A DNA stretch of 64,000 nucleotides from Margaritifera margaritifera (lineage: Eukaryota; Mollusca; Bivalvia; Unionida; Margaritiferidae). A program made the position numbers and the translations under genes. Shown in pieces: positions 1-49,045 of this stretch. Location: positions 2,420,001 through 2,484,000 of the forward strand of contig JAQPZY010001548.1 in assembly GCA_029931535.1 (NCBI GenBank). Direction: 5' to 3'. Positions within the stretch are counted from its first letter, which is position 1; every line of letters starts with the position of its first letter. The notes beneath the pieces are model-generated. The model was not told the origin of the DNA. It made no database searches and worked only from the letters and a program-made list of their open reading frames with translations.

Positions 1-420
1 TGACATTTCTAATCATTACAAAAAAAATCTCATGGGAGTTGCAAGATTTATTAAGTTTTTAGGGGTGGTTTTTTACGTAATTTCATAAAGTTTTGTTCGA
101 TTTTCAATAGAGTCAGTGCTATTTACACCTACTGCGTGGGTACCATATATACTCACATATAAACGGAGTCCAAATGCAAACAACATAGAAACTGATCTGC
201 TATTGCATAATGCACCAGCAGACCACGGGCTATGTTGTTTGTTCTACTGATTAGTCCTTACAAAATGCATAGACCCAGATCTGATGCCGCATTATGTGAC
301 GGCAGATCTGGGTATATGCAGTTTGCAGTTGGTATTGGATTATACGCGAGTATATACGTTATGTAGTAACCCTCTTGTCCGTCCATGGTTCTGGCAGGAT
401 CTTGTTAATACAACTAATCC
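1..420. other. Non-coding AT-rich sequence with a small hairpin
   Basis: No gene is recognisable. The only structure I see is a perfect 11-bp inverted repeat (arms ACCCAGATCTG at 273-283 and its complement at 303-313) around a 19-base loop. Confidence 0.5.
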
Positions 421-1240
421 TGCAGTTTGTGATGGATTGCCATGAAACTTGGGAAATATTATGGTAATTACTTCAAGATGTTCACTTTGCTCCCACAGTT
501 TTGGGTATAATTATTGGAGTTTCTAATGGACTGCCATGAAAATTGGTAAATGCCATGAAAGTTGGTAAATATTATGGTTATTACCAGAAGATGTTCGTAT
601 TGACAAATCACTTTGCTCCCCCAGTTTTGGGTTAAATTATTTCAGTTTCTGATTGACTGCCATGAAAATTGGTAAATGCCATGAAAGTTGGTAAATATTA
701 TGGTTATTACCAAAAGATATACATACCCACAGATCATTTTGCTTCCGCCCTATTTGTTAGAGTTATTGCCCTTCCTCATAGCTTAATGCAATTTATGACA
801 ATCTTATAAGTGCAACTAGTCCCAGTGTTTGATGGATTGATATTTACAAATCATTTTGTTCCCACAATTTTTGTTTCAGTTATTCACCTTTTTGTCTTGT
901 AGCATAATATAGTGTATGACACAATCTCATTAGTGCCACCAGTCCTGCAGTTTTTGACAGAATGCCATGAATGTTGGTAAATACTTTGGTCATCAACTGA
1001 AGATGTGCATATCTACTAGTCACAATGCTCCCCCAATTTTTGTTAGAGTTATTGCTCTTTATTGTCTTATAGCTTAATGCATTGTATAACAAAATCTCGT
1101 TAGTGTAAAAAAAAATATTGTCTTATAGCTTAATGCATTGTATAACAAAATCTCATTAGTGTAACTAGTCCCGCAGTTTTTGATGAATTGCCACCAAAGT
1201 TGGTAATCATTATGGCCATCACATGTAGATGCATATATCA
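420..1240. repeat. Irregular tandem copies of dispersed repeat C
   Basis: Recurrent blocks carry the motifs CTGCAGTTTTTGATGG, ATTGCCATGAAAGTTGGTAA and AGAGTTATTGCCCTT, with irregular spacing of roughly 110-230 bp. Within it, a block of about 48 bp containing TTATAGCTTAATGCATTGTA is directly repeated 56 bp apart (near 1066 and 1122). A minus-strand copy of the same family is present near 24340-24440. No open frame here looks like a real protein. Confidence 0.6.
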
Positions 1241-1400
1241 ACAATATTTTCAAGATGGTGGTCATACTAAATCTCAGACTGGCACCATTTTCATTTGGAG
1301 CCAACTAGACATCATACAAAGTCTTTTGCTGAAAACCCCATTTTGATGCAACTTTCCGGTCAGGAAAAATACTGATAATAAGAGTTTCAAGATGGGTATT
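1240..1400 (+). repeat. Single copy of dispersed satellite B (about 146 bp)
   Basis: It contains TTTTCAAGATGGTGGTCAT, GGCACCATTTTCATTTGGA and CAACTAGACATCAT, and then begins a second unit with TTTCAAGATGGG. These are the same landmarks as the arrays at 25529-26257 and 47346-48640, in the same orientation. Confidence 0.6.
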
Positions 1401-2474
1401 AATGTTAAATATGGTACTTGATTTACTTTATCCATTCCATATAATTTAACATTCTCTCTCTAGATACATTAACATATACAAAAAGTTATTTACTTTGGGA
1501 TTTGGTTAGATTGTACATTTGTTTTATTAGATAGCTAGTTGCTTTTTACTTTCCTTTCTTTAATTGGTGATGTATCAGGTATCATAGAAGATTATTTAAC
1601 ATTCATTGGCTAAAAGTGAAGGCGAAATAAAATGCAAAAGCAAAAATGACCTTGAAAATTATGAAAGCAATTATTTAATAATATACAATCAAGACCTTTT
1701 CAATGGTGAATATGAATTTTGTGAACCAGTAAACTTCATATTGACCTACTGGTAATGGAGGTCAATACAATACATTTTTTGGTCCATAAATCTCTATATT
1801 CACATTAATAAAGGTCTGTTATTGTTTTGTTACATTAATTAGTTTGAAAAGTTGAAATTTAATTTGTCTTAGAAAAGTAAAATTCATTTCAGGTTCATGA
1901 TGCCACAAATAAATTATATCTTCACTTGCTAGTCAATTAGGGCATGACAATGTGATATGTTGATTTCTCACATATCACTTAAATATGTGTCATCCAATCA
2001 AAAATTATCTCTCACAGGAATTATGTAATCATGTATGTTATGCCAATAAAGTTGCCACAAAATGCAGACATTTTTAAAACTGAAAATAGAGTGTATTTTA
2101 AATGCTTGCAGATGTTTGTAATTTTGTAATATTTTGTAGAGTCCAATCTCAGTTACCCAACAAACAGTTGCTTGACTATGTATAATGTGAACCCATGTGC
2201 AAGACCCAGATCTACCAATGCATACTGTGCTGGGGATCTGTCCTGTTTTCTCTTTTTATTACATACCCATTTGATCTTACATGCTTGATCTGGTGTTCAG
2301 TAAAGATGTTCAATCTATATTTACGTATCATACACCCAGACTGGGACTTTTGAGGGACTTTTTGCTGAAGTCCATGTATCAATATATGCTTCTGTACATC
2401 AATTCAAACTTGTATAAATCTCAATTTGTTTTGAATTCCATTCACACCATATAGTTTGTGTGTGTGTGTGGTTG

Positions 2475-2508
<34 letters not shown>

Positions 2509-4496
2509 ATTTTCTTTTGCTTACATCCAAACACCGAGTTAAAGGCAAAAATGGGCAAAATCCTTCAATACAAGGTTAAAAAAAATTCCTTATGAATTTT
2601 TTTTATTAAAAAAAAGTCCAAAATCTGAGGTGGAGCATCATCATGGATGCATCCCATGGCAAACTGGTTCCCTCCATTAGTTGCCATTTGCAACATGCAG
2701 GAGGGTGAATTGAGCCTATTCCACATCCCTGAGCCCACAGTGGGGATCACACTATACAGAGAAAATATTTGGAAAGTGTATAAGAGGTGGCATGTAATAA
2801 ATACAAAATCACATTGATATGTTGTTTGGAGTAGCGGGAAAAAACTCATTGGATATGGCATATGAATATGTCTTGGTCGGATGGCCTTGATGTATACTTA
2901 TGTCACATTAAACTCATTCTATCTGTCGACTCGGAACAAAACACGTGTAGTTTTTTTGTATACACAGAACTGAATATGGTAATTGTGAATGCGTTTAATT
3001 GTAGCCATGACATGATTTCTATACTTTGCATTTAATAAGTTAAAGAAAGCTGTTGATTTTAAAAATCTTGAATGAATGAAGAATGTAATTTTCCTTATAT
3101 TTTTGCATAAAAGAGCACATATGTGACTGTTCATGTGGGATATATGCTAGTATTCAAAGTTTAGGGCAGTAATGTAAACTTTAATTTGTAATGGAAAGTA
3201 TGAATTAACTGATACCATAATTTTTAGGACAAAAATATACATGTTTGATCACAACATGAAATCAATTTTCAGGATTCTGTACCATTTAAAAACAAGCCAT
3301 CATTTTGACAGTACAAGGTACTGGCAGTGATTCAAAACAAAACATGCCATAACTCTGGCATAGAGAATTCATAAATAATCTGTAGTACTACTTTGAATGA
3401 TTTTGATTTGAATTTCAAAACATATGCAGGCTCTGCATGTATTGATTTTTTTTTTAGCAAAGGTTTTCATGATAACTGACCAGTTTCTGTGTTTAAATGC
3501 ATACAAAAAAATAACATGTTCAGTGTCTCATTTTGAAATGGACAAAAAATCAATCCCTATACAGAAAAAGTGCAGTATTTCAACCTATGTGTTCTATATA
3601 CATTGTAATTGATAATGAGCATTTTCCCTGAATTGCAAGATCACAGATCAGATGAGGTCCTAATGATCAACTGCCAGGTAAATAAACAAAATTCTTTAGT
3701 ATATTGACTACATTTTGTTTTTAGTGCAAAGCAAGATAAAATATTTATTTACATGTTTGTGAAAAACATTCTCTTCTGTAAAGAAGGCAGGAGAGTTTAG
3801 TACTTGTCAAGTGAAATGGGAGACTTTTGACTCGTCATCTGTTTGTATCATGATGCTTTATATAGTCACTTTAATATTTCATTATCAGATCATTTTTACT
3901 GCAGAAACTGTTGTATTGATTTCACACAATTATTTTTCATTTATATATACTTCCCCAAAAAGTTTCTTCACATATTTTTGTGTTGATTGATGACATCATA
4001 TTTTTGTGTTGATTGATGACATAAAAATATCTGTTCTACAAGGAGAGAATACAAAAACATTCCTTATTTTAAATACAACTTTGTTGAGAATTTATTAGAA
4101 AAGGGGGCCAGATAAATTAAACAATTTTGGTAGTATACATTCTTGAAATGCTAAAACCAAACATGGAAAATTTGACGGTTAAAAAAAAAAAATTGAAATA
4201 TTGTAAAATTTCATTTTACCATGAAACAATTCTCAGGCATAAGAATGACAAATTTAAAATTTCCTTAAGTTTTTAGTGAAAGTTCCAGATACTGTGTATC
4301 CCCCGCAGAAAATCCTTTCATTTTGATCATTTTGGATAATCTAGGAACTGTTTTCAGCCATTAATTGGGAGTGAAAATCCCTGAAATCAGGGAATTCCCT
4401 GAAAATTCCCATGCCTGAATTCTGTGTCATAGTTTCTTACTGTTACTTTTCATTCTTTTCAAAATGCTCTGTATTATTCTTTTATTGCCTTCTCTT
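1400..4496. other. AT-rich non-coding stretch
   Basis: I see no gene here. Open frames are short and have no recognisable domain. The stretch contains a TG/TA microsatellite (2457-2508) and a 25-bp direct duplication around 3977-4021 carrying TTTTTGTGTTGATTGATGAC. Confidence 0.5.
2457..2508. repeat. Compound (TG)n(TA)n microsatellite
   Basis: A run of TG dinucleotides is followed by about 13 TA dinucleotides. Confidence 0.9.
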
Positions 4497-5395
4497 TTGA
4501 GAACGGTTCTCCCATAGTGTTGTCTGGTGGGCAGTATACCCCATTAGACAGCACTCTCTTGAGAATTGTTCTCCTATAGTATTGTCTGGTGGGCACTGTA
4601 CCCCACTCTTGGGAACTGTTCTCCTATAGTATTGTCAGTGAGCACTATACCCCATCAGACAACTCTTGAGAACTGTTCTGCTATAGTGTTGTCTGGTGGG
4701 CACTATACTCATTCTTGGGAACTCTGCTCCTATAGTATTATCTTGTGGTCACTATACCCAATCAGACAGCTATCTCTCGAGAGTTGTTCTCCTATAGTGT
4801 TGTTTGGTCGGCACTATATCCCATCAGACAGAACTCTCTTGAGAACTGTTCTCCTATAGTAATGTCTGTTGGCACTATACCTCATCAGACAGCTCTCTCT
4901 CTTGAGAACTCTTCTCCCACAGTATTGTTTGATGGGCACTATATTCATCAGACAGTCCTCTCTTGAGAATTGTTCTCCTATAGTATTGTCTGGTGGGCAC
5001 TACACTCCACTCTTGGGAACTGTTCTCCTATAGTATTGTTTGGTGGTCACTCTCTTGAGAACTATTCTCCCATAGTGTTGTCTGGTGGGCACTATACTCC
5101 ACTCTTGGGAACTGTTCTCCTATTGTGTTGTCTGGTGGGCACTATACTCCACTCTTGGGAACTGTTCTCCTATAGTGTTGTCTGGTGGGCACTACACTCC
5201 ACTCTTGAGAACTATTTTCCTATAGTTTTGTCTGGTGGGCACTTTACTCCACTCTTGGGAACAACTGTTCTCCTATAATGTTGTCTGGTGGGCAATATAC
5301 CCCATCAGACAGCTCTCTCTTGGAAACTGTTCTTCTCTTGTGTTGTATGGGGGGCACTATATCTCATCAGACAACACTGTTTGAAAACAATTCCT
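4497..5395. repeat. Minisatellite with a hairpin in many units
   Basis: There are about 15 diverged units of roughly 50-70 bp built on GAGAACTGTTCTCCTATAG followed by TGTTGTCTGGTGGGCACTAT. Many units end CCCATCAGACAG, so TGTCTGGTGGG and CCCATCAGACA form an 11-bp stem (one G-T pair) around a CACTATAC loop. GAACTGTTC is also nearly self-complementary. Other units instead end in CCACTCTTGGGAAC. Reading frames running through the array are by-products of the repeat. Confidence 0.85.
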
Positions 5396-6049
5396 AAGGG
5401 AGAAGGCAATATTAGATTTAGTATTTTGCATAGTGTAATGTGATGTCATCTGCAGGTGACAGTAATGCCTGCTAGAATAGGTGGAATGACCTTAGTCTGG
5501 TATACTATTCCAGAGTCAAGGGAAAATGCATATCGTGCTTAAAAAAAAATCTTAGCAGTTGGCCAATTGAACTTGAGAATTTATCATGTGATTTACTAAA
5601 TGGAAATAACCAGTGTGTGAAAAAACTTGTTTGGATGGCAGTATAGAATGGATTGATCATGTTGTAGGGTGCAATTGGATCTGAACAGTGCTTTTAAATC
5701 ATGATAATTACATGTACATTCCATTCCCAAATATTATTAGATTTATATTTTTGATTATTGTATTACCTGTTAACTGCTCATATACCTTTAAAAAGTGCTA
5801 TCGTTAATCTTTGTCTTCAGGACTATATTAAAAAACTATAAATAAATGTGATGATCTGTTTTGTTTTATCCATGTCTCCTACAGTAAGGTTAAATTCTTT
5901 GTGAGCCTATGCATGACTCAAGGTTTGAGCTTAATCTGGGTTTTTTTAGCTCTGGACCAGAAGGGATTATGCGATGGCCTTTCATCAGGCATCTAGCCAG
6001 CATCCATTGGCATAAGTATTATCACGACACCTAAACTACTGGGAGGATT
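5396..6049. other. Non-coding stretch
   Basis: I see no gene or recognisable mobile element here. Confidence 0.45.
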
Positions 6050-6465
6050 GTCACAAAACTTGACAAACACATTCACCCCAAAGTCTAGTTGGTCCTAAAT
6101 GAAAATGGTGCCCCTTGGTTATCCAGAGGAGTTGTCATGGCAGCTATCTTGAAAATCATGTTATCATTATTAATTCTGAATGGATGGTCATATCAACATC
6201 GCCTTTTCACTAAAAGACTTCTTATGTTTAGTTGGTCTTAAATGAAAATAGTGCCAATCTGACATACAATATGGCTGCCATGGTAGCCATCTTAAAAATC
6301 TTGCTTTTACTGCTCCTCCTAAATGGATGGTCATATTGACATGTTAAATGAAAGATTTGTGATAACTAGTTGCTCCCAAATTAAAGTAGTGTCCCCGAGA
6401 CATACAACATAACCACCATGTTGGGAATCTTGAAAATCTTGTTTATTGTGTAAAGTGACTAAGCG
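6050..6465 (-). repeat. Dispersed satellite B, about three minus-strand units
   Basis: Read on the minus strand, the segment repeats the B landmarks: AAGATGGCTACCATGGCAGC, TTTTCATTTAAGACCAACTA and AAGAAGTCTTTTAGTGAAAA. It is in the opposite orientation to the arrays in VPS28 introns 1 and 5. Confidence 0.6.
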
Positions 6466-6660
6466 TGCATTATGGATGGAAATCCAGTATGCAACAGGTT
6501 AGCTTCCCCAGCAGATGCTGGAACCAACTTCAGATTGGATTGACTTGAACCAGGAAAGTCTCAATCGAAGGCATAACAGCTAAAGCCAGTATGGGACTTG
6601 AATCTACAACCTTTGGATTTTAGCTATGTTTGCAGTGTATACATGTAGGCCACAGAACCT
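6466..6660 (-). mobile_element. tRNA-derived SINE-like remnant
   Basis: On the minus strand the sequence GGTTGTAGATTCAAGTCC resembles a Pol III B box, preceded by an anticodon-arm-like region. No complete cloverleaf forms, so it is a repeat remnant rather than a working tRNA. Confidence 0.35.
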
Positions 6661-7207
6661 CTTCATTACCTATAAAAGGCCATCATAATATCCTAACTCT
6701 GGAACACGATATTTGATACAACTTGAGCTTTACAAAGATCCTCAGCTGGGAATTTTAACCTTGTTGGACTATACTACTTGAAACAGTGAAAGCAGGTAAG
6801 AGTGCTATCAATAAAAACTTGTGTAAAAAAATTTCATGCTAAAATATTTTTGATCACTTCAGTGTATTCTGCACATTCTTAATTTTTTGTCTTGTTCCCA
6901 TTGCACTCTTTCTCTCGAACAGTGCATATATATCAGGTGTACTCATCGCTTGGTAGCCATGTGGACCAATGGTGGAAATTCTTACTGCAAGGATATGGAA
7001 TGGTGCCGTTTAAAAAGAGAGTGGAACAAACAAAAACTTTTTATGACCTGCAGAAAGTTTTAATGAAATTTTGCTTATAACGTTAAAAGTTTCAAACTTT
7101 TTATCATAAACTTTATGAGACAATTGAAAATATCCTTTTTATGGACTTTGAGCTAATTCCTCTTTAATACAGGTCATAGTAAACTTACTTTTAATATGGT
7201 AGGGCAG
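6661..7207. other. Non-coding stretch
   Basis: I see no convincing gene here. An open frame of about 60 codons at 6892-7080 has no recognisable motif. Confidence 0.4.
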
Positions 7208-7369
7208 GACTCTTCAAAATGCATTAACATAGTGTTAATGTAGGACTCCTCAAAATGCATTAACATAGTGTTAATGTAGGACTCCTCAAAATGCATGAAC
7301 ATAGTGGTAATGTAAGACTCCTCAAAATGCATTAACATAGTGTTAATGTACGACTCCTCAAAATGCATT
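7208..7369. repeat. 36-bp tandem repeat with a dyad, 4.5 copies
   Basis: Units start at 7208, 7244, 7280, 7316 and 7352, an exact 36-bp period. Each full unit holds CATTAACATAGTGTTAATG, in which CATTAACA and TGTTAATG are perfect inverted arms around TAG. The third unit has point changes in the dyad. Confidence 0.9.
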
Positions 7370-7843
7370 TATAACATACAGTGTTCCATGAGTTTATATG
7401 TAATGGAGTCCGAGATATGGAGAATAGAAGGCACAAATGTATGAAAATAGAAATGTTAAGTTAAAGTGTGAAAAAAAGTAAAAGTGAACAGTATTTGATA
7501 CAAAGTTGAGTTAAGCATTTACATACAAAGTTAATGGGGTCAAGTTGTAATAGGGTTCAAAACTGAGATGGCATTAGAAACAACCATCTGAAAATATCCG
7601 AGTCAATCAAGCATGAAAAAAGGTCACAGTAACCCATGTTTAAGCTGCTCTCCTGGCACCATGTTCATAAAGCTTCTCAACTTGAGATATTGAAGAAAAA
7701 CACTAAGCACCCCCCCCCCAATTGCCTAATGCCGTTTCTCCAACTCTTTTTATGCATCTTTAGGGGTTGTACACTTCATTCCCCAAATCAAGTTACAATG
7801 GCCTTGTTTTAAACATCATCACTGAAATGTATTGTAGCCAAAG
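7370..7843. other. Non-coding stretch
   Basis: I see no gene here. A short C homopolymer run lies near 7711. Confidence 0.4.
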
Positions 7844-8353
7844 TATCTTGAGACTTCTGGGATCAACCCAGTCTATACAAGTCTCAGTCCAAGTCACACT
7901 GTGGATTTGAACCATAGTCTTTTGATATTAAAATTAGTTTAGTTAGTATGCATGTCATTTGAAATCAGAATACTTTATACATGCTGGGATCAGCTTAGCA
8001 CAATTCTACTTAATCTAGGATCAACCCAGCCGAGCCCAACCCAACCCATCAGTCTAGCACAGATTCTACTTAATATGGGGTCAGCCCAGAAAACACTCTA
8101 ATGCTGGGCTCAGCCTAGCACAGGTTCTACTTAATCTGCAATAAACCCAGATATGATGGAATCAGCCTAGCAGATTCTATTTAATCTGGGATCAGCCTAG
8201 AATACACTCTTGTTCTAGGCTGATCCCAGCAGTAGTTTTCATTCTGGATTGATCCCAGATTAAGTAGAATTGAATGAGGTATGAGACCACAGAGTGACTT
8301 GGGCCATCTAAAAGACATGTATAGTCTGAGCCGATCCCAGAAGTCTCAAGATA
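7844..8353. mobile_element. Foldback MITE, about 510 bp
   Basis: Perfect 21-bp inverted arms lie at 7844-7864 and 8333-8353. The similarity extends inward for about 75 bp (both sides have CTATACA, GTCT and CAAGTCAC). A TA at each edge fits a Tc1/mariner-type TA target duplication. Inside are three to four direct subrepeats of 55-70 bp with TTCTACTTAATCTGGGATCA, then an inverted copy of the same motif near 8215-8270. There is no transposase frame. Confidence 0.65.
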
Positions 8354-9001
8354 AATGATGGGGGGGGGGGAGAGTTGATACCCTAGTTAAAGTAGTATGA
8401 AAATGTTTATTAAACAGGCATGGCATTAGTATTAGTATAGAATATGAGTATCCAACTGGGCAAGAAAGTCTAGCCTATGGTAGCCCCATGAAGATGCATT
8501 AAAAGCACAAAACAGAAATATGATCAGACTCTAAAGCAGTTCTCTGCAACTTCGAAAGCTCAGCGAAAGTGACTGATCAAGCGATACTACTTGCATACCG
8601 TCTACTTTGAATAGTGATGCCAATGATGACCAATTTGATCCTACAACTAGTTCCAGGTAGACAGTTAAGGAACTAGCAATAGCTTCTTGCACAAGTCATT
8701 GTCTTTCTCTCCATTTTCAATGAACATGTATAAAACCATTTTACTAAATTTTGTAGAGAATTTTGTACACTCTTACCATTGTAAATCTGATGCTATATTC
8801 ATTAACTTAACAGCTGAATTATTACAATATCAAGTATGACATGTGTATGTATTATGATTACAATAATATTAATTTTATAACTCTCAGGATTGGAAAATGA
8901 CAAACCATTAATGACAAGATAGTTTTTTAAATAATTTATTGATGCCATGACAACATATACAATAATGCTTATGATTATCATCAAAGTCACTGAAATACCA
9001 A
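8354..9001. other. Non-coding stretch
   Basis: I see no gene here. A G homopolymer run near 8359 adjoins the MITE. Confidence 0.4.
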
Positions 9002-9262
9002 CAAGCAATTATGACACAATATTAGGTATCTTTTTCATGTAATACTTACAAGCAATTATGACACCCAATATTAGGTATCTCTGAAATACCTAAAAGCAAT
9101 TGTGACACCCAATATTAGGTATCTCTGAAATACCTACAAGCAATTATGACACCCAATATTAGGTATCTCTCAAATACCTACAAGCAATTGTAACACACAC
9201 TGTTAGGTATCTCTGAAATACCTACAAGCAATTATGACACACAATATTAGGTATCTTTTGCA
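9002..9262. repeat. 44-bp tandem repeat, six copies
   Basis: Units with CAAGCAATTATGACACCCAA and TATTAGGTATCTCTGAAATA start near 9002, 9049, 9093, 9137, 9181 and 9225. The first spacing is 47 bp and the rest are 44 bp. Confidence 0.9.
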
Positions 9263-10845
9263 TGAAAACTGTGTGAAGAAAGTGGAGAAACTATCTTTCA
9301 TGCCTAAATCAAACAAATTTCAAAACTTGCTCAGAATTTTTAAATATCCAAAAGGTGTAAGCCATCAGAGAACACTGATTTAAGAAGATACTGGTAAGAA
9401 TAGCAATCTGAAAGTAGAACTTAAACATATTTCTGATGTCATCTGTGTCTAATTGGTTTTGTTGATACACTTTACGAGACTAACTTTAAAAAATAATTAC
9501 AACCACTAAAATCAACAACACAATTATTAAAGAAAAGCTGTTCCTATTAATAAAAAATCAAGGATTACAATTACATATGCATTTATATAATTTAAATAAA
9601 CTTCCATTCTTATACCTGTTTCAAGTTTAAAATGCGCAAATCAGTTTTGAAAATTCTGGAGACTGAACAAATATCTAAAGAATTTTCCTGGTACTAAATA
9701 TCACCACCATATCTTCCGTACATCTTATGAACTGTACACAAATCTAAAATATTTTATGAATTTCTGATGACAAACTTGTGCTTCAATATGACCAACCTCA
9801 AACATTTTAAAAAACCCACAAAGATTTCCATAACAAATTTGTCCTCTCACATTGACAGGTGGATAGTTACTACAGACATGTTATTGTCTAAAAAAAGAAA
9901 TATCAATAATATATCTGCACACCAAAACACACAAACCTTGGTTTTAAAATAATATGAAAATGTCAATATAATTGACATTTTTGTAAATGTGACTGTTGAT
10001 CCCCTCCAAGGAAAGGAAGCCAAAAATAATACCCCCACCCTCTCACCCCTTGCCTATAATTACAGTATGGACAAGGTAACTACCAAATTTGTGAATTTCT
10101 TCCCAGCAATTTAGGATATGCGGTAATACACACATGGACCAACAGATGGATACCATAAAGGGACAGCGTGTCACAACATCGTCAACTTTCAAGTATAGGA
10201 ATAATGCTATTACTACTAATGCACAAAAGTATAGCAACACATCATAAAATTATAAAACATTATACGAATTGTTGAATTCTCAAACAATTAATATCTCCTG
10301 CCTTTATGCAAGGCACATGGTATTTGCCTTTCTGTCTGTCTGTCCCTCCATTTGTCCATCCATCCACTCATCCATCCATCACACTTTCATTTCCACTCTG
10401 TAACTCTGAAGTCATTAGAGATTTTGGGATAAAAACTGGTTAACTTACATATCGTTAGTAGAAGGTGGGTTGTGTACCTATCTTCATGGTCAAGGTCATA
10501 GACCAACATTTTATGTTTCTATAACTCAAAAGCAATTTGATTGAAAGTGATGCAAGCTGATACTCTTATGTATCTAAACTAGACAGTATGTCATGTGCCA
10601 CAGTTATGGTCTTAAATTCAAGGTCAAGGTCTCTGATTAATTTGATTGTTTTTTGGCCCTCCCTTGCTGCTTTATTGTTCAGTCTTTCAGTGAGAGTCAT
10701 GGATTTTTGTGACATCATCATGGCAGATGGGACAAAAATGCACTGAATTTGCTTGTTTATTATGATTCACTCAGTTCACTAAACTTTTGTGCACATTATA
10801 TTTGAATCATTAAAATGACACAGTTACTTAAGAGAGTGATGCAGA
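9263..10845. other. 3' flank of VPS28, no gene seen
   Basis: This is AT-rich sequence with no recognisable coding region. A CTGTCTGTC/CATCCATC-rich stretch lies near 10328-10385. Confidence 0.45.
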
Positions 10846-10988
10846 CACATACCATATTTATCCAATGATAAGCCCATGCTTGATGATAAGCCCACCCACT
10901 AGTGTTTAAAATTGTTGGCAAATATTAACTAAGGATATCTTTCATAGTAACCCCCCCTTGTTGGTCTTATCATAGGAGAAATACTGTA
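10846..10988. mobile_element. Short MITE-like inverted-repeat element
   Basis: The left end (ATTTATCCAATGATAAGCCC) and the complement of the right end (ATTTCTCCTATGATAAGACC) are imperfect inverted repeats about 140 bp apart. No coding capacity. Confidence 0.4.
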
Positions 10989-11124
10989 TGACTGGACATC
11001 ACAATACTCTGTCTACATTTGATATCAACTACATCCTATAAAACAGTTTTTTGTGTAACTGCTCCATTAAATCCGAACAACTTTCAGTTATAGACAAAAC
11101 TTAATCATCCTTACTTTTGTATCT

Positions 11125-11130
11125 TTTATT
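11125..11130 (-). terminator. VPS28: Candidate VPS28 poly(A) signal
   Basis: TTTATT on the plus strand is AATAAA on the minus strand, 65 bases past the VPS28 stop codon. It is the closest canonical signal to the stop. The actual cleavage site cannot be read from sequence alone. Confidence 0.45.
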
Positions 11131-11194
11131 TCCTCCACTTATAGTTTTTAGAAACAAATGTGGTTTGGTTCATGAGTATATTGAAGATGAAGAA

Positions 11195-49045
<37,851 letters not shown>

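Noticed and set aside
4566..5278. Open frames of about 70-100 codons across the minisatellite
   Set aside because: They follow the repeat period, occur in more than one frame and have no domain.
7208..9262. CRISPR-like appearance of short regular repeats
   Set aside because: The units are contiguous tandem repeats with no unique spacers, and the genome is eukaryotic.
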